Positions 46,888-55,423 of a stretch of 64,000 bases of DNA are shown in pieces. Made by a program: the position numbers and the translations under genes. The notes under the pieces are model-generated. The model was not told the DNA's origin, searched no databases, and saw only the letters and a list, made by a program, of their open reading frames with translations. The DNA comes from Aquibaculum sediminis. Its GTDB lineage: Bacteria > Pseudomonadota > Alphaproteobacteria > Kiloniellales > DSM-21159. Positions within the stretch are counted from its first letter, which is position 1. The number at the start of each line of letters is the position of its first letter. Location: NCBI RefSeq assembly GCF_040712085.1, contig NZ_JBFCVK010000003.1, forward strand, positions 1 through 64,000, written 5' to 3'.

Positions 46888-47898
46888 CTACAGGTTTCCG
46901 GCCGGTGCGAACTTGCGCCGATAGGTGCTGGGGGTAACGCGAGCGATTCGCTTGAAAAGGCGCCGGAACGCTGCGGCGTCCTCGTAGCCGACCTCCCAGC
47001 TTATCTGATCAATAGAGATCTCGGTCCGTTCAAGCTTCTGTTTCGCTTCGGCAACCCGCAGTTCATGCACGTAGGCAATCGGTCCAAAGCCCGTCGCCCG
47101 CTTGAAACGCCGCTCGAATGCGCGGGCGGATAGGCCCGACCTGCGCGTCATCTCCGCCACCGGACGTGCAACCGCGAAGTTCCTATCCAGCCAATCCTGC
47201 TGGCGCCTCACCATGCCGTCGCCATGTTGAGTGTTCGGGAGAAATGGAAGGTACGGCGCCTGGCCTTCGGCGTGGCGCTCCAACAGCTCGAACTTCGCCA
47301 CCGCTTGCGCTGCGACGGGGCTGACGAAGCGGCCGATCAGGTAGAGCACCAGATCCTGCCAGGAGGCGGCCCCGCCCGACATGGCGAATTCCTCGCGCTC
47401 GCCGGCCGTTATCAGGACCTCGTCCAGGCGCAACTCGATATTCGGGAATGCGCGGCGGATGCTCGGTCCGAACGCCCAGTGCGTCGTCGCCTGCCGACCG
47501 TCCAGCAGCCCGGTTTCCGCGACAAGCCCCAGTCCGGTACAGGCCGAGCACAGCATCGCACCCTGTGCATGCATGCTCCGCATCCACTCCACCAAATCGG
47601 GATGGCGACCTGTTGCCCAGCGGTCGTCAACGGCCATCGTTGGCACGATGACGATGTCTGTCCGCGCGATCTCGTCCACTGCACGCTGGATTGTGATCGG
47701 CAGGCCACTGCCCGCTTCCACGGTTGCGCGCGCCGTCCCGACGATGTCGACCACGAAGGGTGGGGACGCCGGCACGCCGGCATGGAAACTTGCCACCACC
47801 GGAAAGGCCGTGAGCACCTCGTAGAGGCCGGCAACGGGCATTGCCAAGGTCCCCGGTACGGCGACCAGACTCACGTGAAGGCGCGCATTGCCGGTCAT
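46888..47898 (-). CDS. GlxA family AraC-type transcription regulator (2)
   Basis: A 336-residue paralogue-type regulator with the same two-domain plan: DJ-1/PfpI-like domain (LHVSLVAVPGTLAMPVAGLYEVL, ACTGLGLVAETGLLDGRQATTHW) and AraC HTH domain (RSGLSARAFERRFKRATG, ISWEVGYEDAAAFRRLFKRI). ATG at 47898 chosen to match the family start. It diverges from the SnoaL-like gene across about 106 bp and so may control it and the following methyltransferase. Confidence 0.9.
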   Translation of the reverse strand: MTGNARLHVSLVAVPGTLAMPVAGLYEVLTAFPVVASFHAGVPASPPFVVDIVGTARATVEAGSGLPITIQRAVDEIARTDIVIVPTMAVDDRWATGRHPDLVEWMRSMHAQGAMLCSACTGLGLVAETGLLDGRQATTHWAFGPSIRRAFPNIELRLDEVLITAGEREEFAMSGGAASWQDLVLYLIGRFVSPVAAQAVAKFELLERHAEGQAPYLPFLPNTQHGDGMVRRQQDWLDRNFAVARPVAEMTRRSGLSARAFERRFKRATGFGPIAYVHELRVAEAKQKLERTEISIDQISWEVGYEDAAAFRRLFKRIARVTPSTYRRKFAPAGNL

Positions 47899-48004
47899 TC
47901 TTGTGCTCCGCGACGGAAACGGACCGATACGGACGAGTTTCGCACTTACCTGGTCCGCTCTCAATTGTCAGTCTCAACGGCAGTCCGACTCACAGGAGTT
48001 CACG

Positions 48005-48475
48005 ATGTTCGACATCGCAAGACGAACCCTTATCGCGGCGGGCTCGGCGCTGGTCCTCGTGACAACGCTGCCCGGCGCGACGTCGGCCGATCCCGACCAA
48101 CGGCGCGCAATCGAGGCGCGGCTTCAGCAGTACGAGGAGCGGTTCAACGAGGAGGATGCCGTCGCCTTATCCAAGTTGTTCGACCAGGAGGTCGTCTACT
48201 ACGGACCGCTGGGGCAAATCTTCGAGGGCCGAGCTGCTGTAGAGCAGCGCTACCGGGAGAGCTTCGAGGCGGGATTCCGCGACATGACCGTCGAGACCAT
48301 CGAAATCGAGGTGCTTGGCGACACTGCGTGGGACATCGCTCGCTACACAATCACGGGCCCCCAAGGCGAACCGCTTCAAGGCTATCACCTGGCCATCCTC
48401 GAAAAGGTGGAAGGTGAATGGGTCGTACAACGGACTCTTGTTAACACGGCGCCCCCAGGGTCGTCCGATTATTGA
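48005..48475 (+). CDS. Secreted SnoaL-like/NTF2-fold protein
   Basis: A 156-residue protein with a signal peptide (RRTLIAAGSALVLVTTLPGATSA) followed by an NTF2-fold domain of the SnoaL/DUF4440 type: IEARLQQYEERFNEEDAVALSKLFDQEVVYYGPLG in parts, then EGRAAVEQRYRESFEAG and EGEWVVQRTLVN. These domains bind small ligands in a cone-shaped pocket; no catalytic function can be assigned. AGGAG lies 6 nt before the ATG. The methyltransferase gene follows after 33 bp, likely in the same transcript. Confidence 0.82.
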   Translation: MFDIARRTLIAAGSALVLVTTLPGATSADPDQRRAIEARLQQYEERFNEEDAVALSKLFDQEVVYYGPLGQIFEGRAAVEQRYRESFEAGFRDMTVETIEIEVLGDTAWDIARYTITGPQGEPLQGYHLAILEKVEGEWVVQRTLVNTAPPGSSDY

Positions 48476-48508
48476 ACGATAGAACGCACCCGTAAGCGAG
48501 GTGACAGC

Positions 48509-49375
48509 GTGAACACGACCCCTCTTCAACAGGAAAGCGAACTCATCGACTTCTGGAACAGGATACTGGCACCCAAGTTCATCCGCTTCCGTCATATTCT
48601 TGTCGAAGGAACGTCCAAACACAGCGATCAGGTCCTGCCCACCCTCGGCGTGAAGGAGGGCGACAGCGTCGTCGACATCGGCTGCGGCTTTGGGGACACG
48701 GCAATCAAGCTGGCGCGCATGGTCGGGCCCACTGGCAGGGTGCTTGGCATCGATTGTTGCCAGGCCTTTCTCGAACATGGCCGACAGGACGCCGCTTTGG
48801 CGGGCATCACCAACCTGGCATTCCTCGAAGCCGACGCACAGACCCAACCCTTCGAACCCATCCACGATGCCGTGTTCTCGCGCTTCGGCACCCAGTTCTT
48901 CGAGAACCCGGTCGCGGGCTTACGCAACATGCGGGCGGCGCTCCGACCGGGCGGTACGATGACAATGATCGTTTGGCGTGCACTGGAGGAGAGCCCCTGC
49001 ATGAACCTGCCGAAACAGGTGGTTGCGGCCTATCTTCCTGCGCTCGAGCAAAGTGCAGAGACCTGCGGCCCAGGACCGTTCTCCATGGCGGACGAGAGTG
49101 CGGTACGCCAGCAACTCCATCTTGCCGGATACGAGGCGATCGCCTTCGAGGGCATCGACGCCCTGGTGAACTTGGGCCAAACCGTGGACGAGGCCATCGC
49201 GTTTCATCTTGCCATCGGCCCCGCAGGCGAGCTTTTCCGCGAGGCAGGGGAGATTACGGAAGAGCGCCGCGATGACATCCTCTCTGCACTGAGACGGGAG
49301 CTGGCTCCGTTCCAGACAGATGAAGGCGTTCTCATGCCTTCCGCCTCGTGGAAGATCACTGCGACCAACCCCTGA
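48509..49375 (+). CDS. Class I SAM-dependent methyltransferase
   Basis: A 288-residue soluble methyltransferase beginning at a GTG behind GAGGTGA. SAM motif I is VVDIGCGFGDTAIKLA (about 52-67) with acidic GRVLGIDCCQ. Motif II/III are near DAVFSRFGTQFF and LRPGGTMTMIVWR. The C-terminal part (AYLPALEQSAETCGPGPFSM) resembles the UbiE/type-11 methyltransferases acting on small molecules. The substrate is not evident. It follows the SnoaL-like gene. Confidence 0.87.
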   Translation: MNTTPLQQESELIDFWNRILAPKFIRFRHILVEGTSKHSDQVLPTLGVKEGDSVVDIGCGFGDTAIKLARMVGPTGRVLGIDCCQAFLEHGRQDAALAGITNLAFLEADAQTQPFEPIHDAVFSRFGTQFFENPVAGLRNMRAALRPGGTMTMIVWRALEESPCMNLPKQVVAAYLPALEQSAETCGPGPFSMADESAVRQQLHLAGYEAIAFEGIDALVNLGQTVDEAIAFHLAIGPAGELFREAGEITEERRDDILSALRRELAPFQTDEGVLMPSASWKITATNP

Positions 49376-49407
49376 CATGCGCCGGCGGAACGTGAAGCAA
49401 TCGGGTT

Positions 49408-49521
49408 TCACACCCCTGTGAGAAAGAAGCTGCGCCCGTACTGGGCGATGAGACGCATGCTGAGCCCGCTGTGGCCGAGAAAGCCAGTCCTCCAGGGCTT
49501 TCCGATGTTGGGGGTTGCCAT
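49408..49521 (-). pseudogene. Fossil fragment of a DUF4188 gene
   Basis: A 37-codon frame on the minus strand reads KPWRTGFLGHSGLSMRLIAQYGRSF. The 16 residues GFLGHSGLSMRLIAQY are identical to the intact DUF4188 gene at 54872-55348, which has NKPWKAR, about 28 further residues, then TGFLGHSGLSMRLIAQYWRSF. The fragment thus has an internal deletion and has lost both ends. DNA similarity is visible over 49425-49487 and again at 49490-49500. A tiny functional peptide cannot be excluded, but decay of a duplicate is simpler. Confidence 0.75.
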
Positions 49522-49546
49522 CCGGTTTGAGTAGGCCCTAGAAGAT

Positions 49547-49560
49547 AGTAATCACTTACT
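49547..49560. promoter_or_regulatory. Candidate TetR operator
   Basis: Inverted repeat AGTAA-TCAC-TTACT 22 bp before the GTG of the TetR gene, in an AT-rich patch likely to hold the promoter. Autoregulation through such a palindrome is usual for TetR repressors of RND pumps. Confidence 0.5.
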
Positions 49561-49581
49561 TTCTTTTGAGGCGAGGAAGCT

Positions 49582-50199
49582 GTGGGTTCAGGCCACTATC
49601 TTTCATCGCAGGCACGCCGCGAGCGCACAGTCGAGACCGTCATAGCGCTGTGTGCCGAGGCAGATCCGGCGGCCATCACGACCGACAGGATCGCCAAGCA
49701 CATGCGGGTCACGCAGGGGGCGCTCTTCCGGCACTTTCCCAACAAGGAGGCGATCTGGGAGGCAGTGGCCGAATGGGTGGCCGACCGCGTGATCCGCCGC
49801 CTCGACGAGGCGGCGGCAGATGCGTCTTGCCCCGTGAAGGCGCTGGAGGCGATGTTCAACGCTCATATCGCCTTCATCACAGAGCACCCCGGTGTGCCGC
49901 GAATGCTGATGGGGCAGCTTCAGCATGACCGCCAGACGCCGGCGCGTCGGATCATCCATTCGCTCCTGCGTCTCTACCATGGGCGGGTCGAGGCCAGACT
50001 GAGCGAGGCACGCCTGAGCGGTGCACTCAGGCCGGACCTGGACATCGACGCTGCCGCCACCCAGTTCCTCGGCACCATACAAGGACTGGTGATACAATCA
50101 CTGATCGCCGGGGATCTTTCGTCGATTGCACGCCGGGCGCCAGGGGTCTTCGACATCTATCTCGACGGCTTGCGCACCGATGCTGGAGCAGGCGGATGA
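49582..50199 (+). CDS. TetR/AcrR family repressor of the RND operon
   Basis: A 205-residue TetR-type regulator. The N-terminal HTH is clear: ERTVETVIALCAEADPAAITTDRIAKHMRVTQGALFRHFPNKEAIWEAV, read as helices 1-4 (about 14-62) with the typical GALFRHFPNK. The C-terminal ligand domain has AHIAFITEHPGVPRMLMGQL, as in repressors near efflux pumps. The start is a GTG preceded by GAGGAAG. It overlaps the adaptor gene by 4 bp (ATGA), so regulator and pump form one transcript. Confidence 0.92.
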   Translation: MGSGHYLSSQARRERTVETVIALCAEADPAAITTDRIAKHMRVTQGALFRHFPNKEAIWEAVAEWVADRVIRRLDEAAADASCPVKALEAMFNAHIAFITEHPGVPRMLMGQLQHDRQTPARRIIHSLLRLYHGRVEARLSEARLSGALRPDLDIDAAATQFLGTIQGLVIQSLIAGDLSSIARRAPGVFDIYLDGLRTDAGAGG

Positions 50200-51563
50200 G
50201 ACTCCCGACAAAACAAGCGGGCAAAGCATTTGCCGTGCTGCTCGGCCTCGCGCTGGGGGGCGCGCTGCTCATCCTTTTCGTCGCCAATCGCCAGGCCCCG
50301 GAGCGGCTGGAGGCAGAGGCCAGGCCTGTCGCGGTCAGCGTGATCGAGGCACGCCCCCTCACCTTCCGACTTGAGGCGCGCGGTCATGGCGTGGCCCGCC
50401 CAACGGAGACCTGGCAGGCGGTGGCAAACGTCGCTGGCCGCGTGGTGGAGCGTCACCCGGATCTGGAAAGCGGCGCATTTCTTCGCACCGGCACCTTGCT
50501 CGTGGTCCTGGATCCCAGCCGCTACGAACTGACAATCGCTGAAATCGAAGGCGAGATTGCCAGCCTGAAGGCTGAAAGCCTGCAGCTCGACACCGAGGAA
50601 GACAACGCCCAACGGCTGCTGGAGGTCGAGCGCGAGCAACTCGCTCTGTCCGAGCGAGAGTTGGCGCGGGTCGAGAGCCTGGCCGACAGAGGGACGGTGG
50701 CGCCCGCCCGGCGCGACGAGCAGCGCCGCGCAACCTTGACGCAGCGCCAGGCCGTGGTTTCCCTGGAGAACACCTTGGCGCTGCTGCCGTCACGGCGAGC
50801 CATGCTGGACGCGCAGCGTGCGCGGGCCACCACGCGCCTCGCCCAGGCCCGTCGCGACCTCGATGACACCCGCTTCGTGGCACCCTATGACCTGCGCCTG
50901 GGGGAGGTCGAGGTCGAACTTCATCAGTTTGTGGGGGTCGGTCAGCGGCTCTTCCAGGCCGACAGTCTGGCTGCAGCCGAAGTGGAGGCGCGGGTTCCCT
51001 TCTCGATGTTGCGGCGCCTGCTGGGCAGCGTGGCACCCGGGCAACCACCCCAGGGTGCCTTGGGCCTGGGCGAGCGGATCGACTTCTCGGCGATCGAAGC
51101 CGAACTCGAGCTGGTGGGAGCACCGGGCGTGCGCTGGTCGGGCCGGGTGGTTCGGGTTGCCAGCGGCCTGGACCCGGAAACCAGAACGGTGCGCGTGGTG
51201 GTCCGGGTCGATCACCCTTACCGCGACGCCCTGCCACCGGACCGCCCGCCGCTGCAGCGTGACATGTACACGCGGGTCCGCCTCTCCGCGGCAAGCCCCG
51301 ACCCCTTGATGGCGATACCGGCCAGCGCGGTTCACCAGGATGAGATCTACCTTGTCGATGAGGCGGATCGTCTGGAGCGGCGGCACGTCGAGGTGGCATT
51401 CGAGCAGGGTGGCCTCGCAGTGATCACCTCCGGCCTCACCGCTGGCGAACGCGTGGTGGTCGACGACTTGCCATCGGCGCTGCGTGGCATGGCGCTCGCG
51501 CCCCGGCGCGACGAAGCGTTGGAACGCCGAATTACTGCCCAGGCCGCGGGCACACGACCATGA
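50196..51563 (+). CDS. RND efflux periplasmic adaptor (MFP) subunit
   Basis: A 455-residue membrane-fusion protein linking the inner-membrane pump to an outer-membrane channel. It has an N-terminal membrane anchor (about 11-30), the split lipoyl/barrel-sandwich halves around VANVAGRVVERHPDLESGAFLRTG and LDDTRFVAPYDLRLGEVEVE, a long coiled-coil hairpin (about 115-225), and a C-terminal beta-barrel and proximal domain (LDPETRTVRVVVRV, DEIYLVDEADRLERRHVEV). No outer-membrane factor gene is nearby, so a TolC-like protein must be encoded elsewhere. Confidence 0.93.
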   Translation: MRLPTKQAGKAFAVLLGLALGGALLILFVANRQAPERLEAEARPVAVSVIEARPLTFRLEARGHGVARPTETWQAVANVAGRVVERHPDLESGAFLRTGTLLVVLDPSRYELTIAEIEGEIASLKAESLQLDTEEDNAQRLLEVEREQLALSERELARVESLADRGTVAPARRDEQRRATLTQRQAVVSLENTLALLPSRRAMLDAQRARATTRLAQARRDLDDTRFVAPYDLRLGEVEVELHQFVGVGQRLFQADSLAAAEVEARVPFSMLRRLLGSVAPGQPPQGALGLGERIDFSAIEAELELVGAPGVRWSGRVVRVASGLDPETRTVRVVVRVDHPYRDALPPDRPPLQRDMYTRVRLSAASPDPLMAIPASAVHQDEIYLVDEADRLERRHVEVAFEQGGLAVITSGLTAGERVVVDDLPSALRGMALAPRRDEALERRITAQAAGTRP

Positions 51564-54500
51564 TCCGCTGGTTCGCCAGCCACGGCACGGCGGCCAATCT
51601 GTTGCTGGTTCTGCTGATTGTAGCTGGCCTCTTCGCAGCACCACAGCTCAAGCGCGAGACCTTTCCCGACTACCGCCCGGTGGAGGTGGCGATCGAGGTG
51701 GTCTACCGCGGCGCCAACGCCACCGACGTGGAGGACGCCATTTGCCGACGTCTCCACGACGCAGTGAAGGGCGTGGAGTTCCTCGACGAATTCGCATGCG
51801 TAGCCCAGGATAATCTGGCCAGCGCCACGGCCACCATGACCGCCGGCGGCGACGCGATCCGTTTCCTCAACGAACTGCAGACCGAAGTCCAGGCCATCAA
51901 CGACTTGCCTGCACGTGCGGAGGCTCCGGTGGTGCGCGAGCTGCACCGCAGCGATCTCGTGGCCGCAGTCGCGGTGACCGGCGACATGCCGCAGCCTCAG
52001 CTGGAAGACTATGCCCTGCGGCTGGAAAAACGGCTGATGGCGCTGCCGGGCGTCGCCGACGTGGTGATCCACGGCATGTCTCAGCGCCAATGGCAGGTCG
52101 AAGTTCCCGCAGCGGTGCTGGGACAGCACGGTATTTCGGCCCGGGAACTGGCTGCCCGTGTGGCGCGCCAAAGCGTCGATCTGCCGCTTGGCACTCTGGA
52201 AACCGCCGACCGGGATATCCTGCTGCGCTTCACCGACCGGCGTCGTTCGCTGCGCGATCTGGCCTCTGTGGTCGTGGTCTCCGATGGCGAGGGCGGCGAA
52301 CTGACCCTGGGCGAGATCGCGACCCTGCGTGAGGTGGGCGAGCGCGCCGAGGAACAGGTTCACTTCAACGGCAAACCGGCCCTCATTCTGGAGGTGAGCA
52401 AGTCGCTGCGAGCCGACGCCCTGACGGTGCGAGACTCCATGGCCGCCCTGCTCGAAGCCGAGAACCAGCGCTTCGATGGCCGGGTCACCCTCGACCTGAC
52501 CCAGGACATGACCAGCATCGTGCGCGACCGCCTGGAGATGCTGGTCAGCAACGGGATCACGGGACTGGTGCTCGTGGTGCTGGTGATGAGCCTGTTCTTT
52601 CGGCCAAGACTGGCGCTATGGGCGATCCTTGGACTGCCAGTGGCCTTCATGGGTGCATTCCTGGCCATGGCCCTTGCCGGGCTGTCACTCAACATGATCA
52701 CCCTGGTGGCGCTGCTCATGGCCATCGGCATCGTCATGGATGATGCCGTGGTCATCACCGACAACATCGCCGCCCATGCCACGGAAGCCGCGACGCCGCT
52801 AGAGGCCGTGGTGAGCGGTACGCGCCAGGTGCTTCCGGGGGTGCTCTCGTCCTTCCTCACCACTGTGGCCGTGTTCGCGCCGCTTTCCTTCCTGGCTGGG
52901 GAGCTGGGCGCGGTGCTGGAGGTGCTGCCCGTGGTGTTGATTGCCGCGCTGGCGGCCAGCCTGCTCGAAGCCTTCTGGATCTTGCCCCATCACCTCAAAG
53001 GCAGCGTTGCCGCGCTGCGCGAACGGGGTGACTCGCGTTTTCGTGCCGCCTTCGAGCGCGGATTTGCCCGGTTTCGTGAGGGCGTGGGGAGACTGGCGGA
53101 CCTGGCGATCCGGTTCCGCTACGCGGTGCTGGGCGGCGTCCTGGCGATCATGCTGGGCTCGGCCGGCTTCATAGCCGGTGGGCACATCGGCAGTGAAGCG
53201 ATGCCCGACATCGATGGCGATGTGCTGGAGGCACGCATTTTGATGCCCCAGGGCACACCGCTCCACCGCACCGAAACCGTGGCTCGACAGGTGGAATCGG
53301 CCATGCGGCGCCTTGACGCGCGTTTCACCCCGGAGCAGCCGGGCGGTGAAGCCCTGGTGGAGGCGATCCAGGTTCGCTTCAATTACAACCCCAGCGCCCG
53401 TGAGGCCGGCCCCCACGTGGCCACGGTTATCGTCGACCTGCTCACCGCCGAGCGTCGCCCTGTGTCTCTGGATGAAATCACTGCCGCATGGCGCGACGAG
53501 ATTGGCGAAATTGCAGGACTGCAGCGGCTGGTCATCCAGGAGCCGGGTTTTGGACCCGCCGGCGTGCCGGTCGAGGTGCGCCTGACCGGCGAGGATCTCG
53601 ACATGCTGAAGGCGGCCGCGCGGGAGTTCAGCACATACCTCGAGGGTTACGCTTCCGTTTACAACGTCATGGACGATCTTCGCCGGGGCAAGCCGCAGCG
53701 CAGCTTCTCGCTCGCCGAAGGGGCCCACGGCCTGGGATTGACCGCCGAGGATGTGGCCGCCCAGCTACGTGCTTCCCTGCTCGGTGAGATTGCCGACACC
53801 CAGCGCATCGGTGACCGCGAAGTGGAGATCCTGGTGCGCCAGCCACCAGCCGATCGCAACAGCCTCGATGCTCTGGCCGACCAGACCCTTGCCCTGCCCG
53901 ATGGTGTCCGGGTGCCGCTCGAAGTGGTGGCGAACGTCCGAGAGACGCGCGACTGGGCACGCATCACGCATGTTGACGGGCGGCGCACCGTCACTGTCGA
54001 AGCCAACGTGGATGCGCGCCAGGCCAGCGGTCAGGCCATCGTCGACGACCTGCGCCGCAACTGGCTGGACGAAATCCAAGCGCGCTATCCAGAGATATCG
54101 GTCAGCTTCGAGGGGCAGGTGGCGCGCTCTGCTGAAACCGGCCGCTCCATTGGCCGCGCGCTGCTGGTCGGGCTGGTCGGCATCTTCGTGATCCTGTCGT
54201 TCCAGTTCCGCAGCTACGTCGAACCGATGATCGTCATGCTGTCGATCCCGCTGGCGTTCATCGGTGCCATCTGGGGGCACGTGGCCATGGGCTACTATCT
54301 CTCCATGCCCTCGCTGATCGGGGCGGCCTCCCTGGCAGGCATTGTCGTCAACAACGCCATCCTGCTGATCCATTTCATCAAGACCCATCGCAGCCGGGGC
54401 CTGGATGCCGTGACGGCGGCGGGTCAGGCCAGCCGCGACCGACTGCGTGCCATCCTGATTGCCTCCAGCACGACGATCGCCGGCCTCCTGCCGCTTCTGG

Positions 54501-54652
54501 CCGAGACCAGCACCCAGGCGGCCGCCATCAAGCCGCTGGTTATCGCCGTCGCATTCGGTCTGCTCAGCGCCACGCTGCTGGTGCTGCTGGTGATCCCGGC
54601 GATCTACGTGCTCTTCGATGATTGGGGATGGACGCGTGCATCAGACGATTGA
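51560..54652 (+). CDS. RND family efflux permease
   Basis: A 1030-residue inner-membrane proton antiporter with the 12-helix duplicated RND plan. The N-terminal FASHGTAANLLLVLLIVAGLFA starts the first helix, KRETFPDYRPVEVAIEVVYRGA is the family porter entry, and the proton-relay aspartates are D394-D395 in GIVMDDAVVITDN. In the second relay helix the AcrB lysine region GxSAKNAI reads GIVVNNAI, so that Lys is not conserved, as in several other RND subgroups. The substrate is unknown. The ATG overlaps the adaptor stop by 4 bp. Confidence 0.94.
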   Translation: MIRWFASHGTAANLLLVLLIVAGLFAAPQLKRETFPDYRPVEVAIEVVYRGANATDVEDAICRRLHDAVKGVEFLDEFACVAQDNLASATATMTAGGDAIRFLNELQTEVQAINDLPARAEAPVVRELHRSDLVAAVAVTGDMPQPQLEDYALRLEKRLMALPGVADVVIHGMSQRQWQVEVPAAVLGQHGISARELAARVARQSVDLPLGTLETADRDILLRFTDRRRSLRDLASVVVVSDGEGGELTLGEIATLREVGERAEEQVHFNGKPALILEVSKSLRADALTVRDSMAALLEAENQRFDGRVTLDLTQDMTSIVRDRLEMLVSNGITGLVLVVLVMSLFFRPRLALWAILGLPVAFMGAFLAMALAGLSLNMITLVALLMAIGIVMDDAVVITDNIAAHATEAATPLEAVVSGTRQVLPGVLSSFLTTVAVFAPLSFLAGELGAVLEVLPVVLIAALAASLLEAFWILPHHLKGSVAALRERGDSRFRAAFERGFARFREGVGRLADLAIRFRYAVLGGVLAIMLGSAGFIAGGHIGSEAMPDIDGDVLEARILMPQGTPLHRTETVARQVESAMRRLDARFTPEQPGGEALVEAIQVRFNYNPSAREAGPHVATVIVDLLTAERRPVSLDEITAAWRDEIGEIAGLQRLVIQEPGFGPAGVPVEVRLTGEDLDMLKAAAREFSTYLEGYASVYNVMDDLRRGKPQRSFSLAEGAHGLGLTAEDVAAQLRASLLGEIADTQRIGDREVEILVRQPPADRNSLDALADQTLALPDGVRVPLEVVANVRETRDWARITHVDGRRTVTVEANVDARQASGQAIVDDLRRNWLDEIQARYPEISVSFEGQVARSAETGRSIGRALLVGLVGIFVILSFQFRSYVEPMIVMLSIPLAFIGAIWGHVAMGYYLSMPSLIGAASLAGIVVNNAILLIHFIKTHRSRGLDAVTAAGQASRDRLRAILIASSTTIAGLLPLLAETSTQAAAIKPLVIAVAFGLLSATLLVLLVIPAIYVLFDDWGWTRASDD

Positions 54653-54697
54653 AACGACACCACTCGGCGCAGCGCGCTCTGGAGGAGTGGGATCGAC

Positions 54698-54856
54698 ATG
54701 CCGGACCTGAATCGATCCCGCGCCCTGCTTCCCTTCCTCCTGCATGTCCTTGCCGGAAATCCCTACGAGATGCGCACGCTGGGCGCGTTGCTCCTGCGGC
54801 TTACCGTTTGGATCGCGATCTCCGCCATCGCCCATCGCGCACGGCGGATCACGTAA
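54698..54856 (+). CDS. Small membrane protein after the RND gene
   Basis: A 52-codon frame, too short for most gene finders, with a strong GGAGGAG 10 nt before its ATG and 45 bp after the RND stop. The product starts MPDLNRSRALLPFLLHVLAG and ends with one hydrophobic helix, TLGALLLRLTVWIAISAIAHR, followed by basic residues. Small single-helix proteins can bind and modulate RND pumps (AcrZ is the known case); that role here is inference. No homologue is recognised, and coincidence is possible. Confidence 0.4.
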   Translation: MPDLNRSRALLPFLLHVLAGNPYEMRTLGALLLRLTVWIAISAIAHRARRIT

Positions 54857-54871
54857 TCCCGTCCGCGCCAC

Positions 54872-55348
54872 TCACCCGCCAAGACGCAGCCGTCTCCGCG
54901 CCTCGCTCAGTTCGCCCTTCGCCGGCACAAGCTCCCCGGCACGGCCGAGGCCGGTGCGCGGCATTCCAGAGTAGACGGCTTCGTAGGCGCCGGCCTTGAC
55001 CAGATAGGTCTCGTGCCAGATGCCCACGTCGCCGCGGGCGTGGCGGGCGGCGCGGTTGAAGGCGGTCCAGGTCTGTCGGTGGCGCCCCTCCTCGGCCCGG
55101 GCATAGGCCTCCAGATGCTCGAAGCTGCGCCAGTACTGGGCGATGAGGCGCATGCTGAGGCCGCTGTGCCCGAGAAAGCCTGTCTCAGGTCCGGCCGCCT
55201 CCAGTTCGCGCAGCATGGCCGGCATCGCCCGGAAGACCGGCCACCAACGCCGCGCCTTCCAGGGCTTGTTGATGCGCATGCCGATGAGGAAGACCACGAA
55301 ATCCCCCTCGATTCGCGCCGCCATGCGCTCCGCGATCACCTCTTTCAT
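54872..55348 (-). CDS. DUF4188 protein (monooxygenase-like)
   Basis: A 158-residue protein of the DUF4188 family: MKEVIAERMAARIEGDFVVFLIGMRINKPWK at the start, GFLGHSGLSMRLIAQYWRSFEHLEAYA in the middle and HETYLVKAGAYEAVYSGMP near the end. The fold is expected to be ferredoxin-like, as in small haem-type monooxygenases and dehydratases. No active residues can be named with confidence. A decayed second copy lies at 49408-49521, on the other side of the RND operon. Confidence 0.88.
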   Translation of the reverse strand: MKEVIAERMAARIEGDFVVFLIGMRINKPWKARRWWPVFRAMPAMLRELEAAGPETGFLGHSGLSMRLIAQYWRSFEHLEAYARAEEGRHRQTWTAFNRAARHARGDVGIWHETYLVKAGAYEAVYSGMPRTGLGRAGELVPAKGELSEARRRLRLGG

Positions 55349-55423
55349 GGCCCTGCCTCTTGCCGTTACCCTGCTCGCACGTCAGCATAGCAGAACAACC
55401 GCACACGGCGCGGCACTGCCTGC

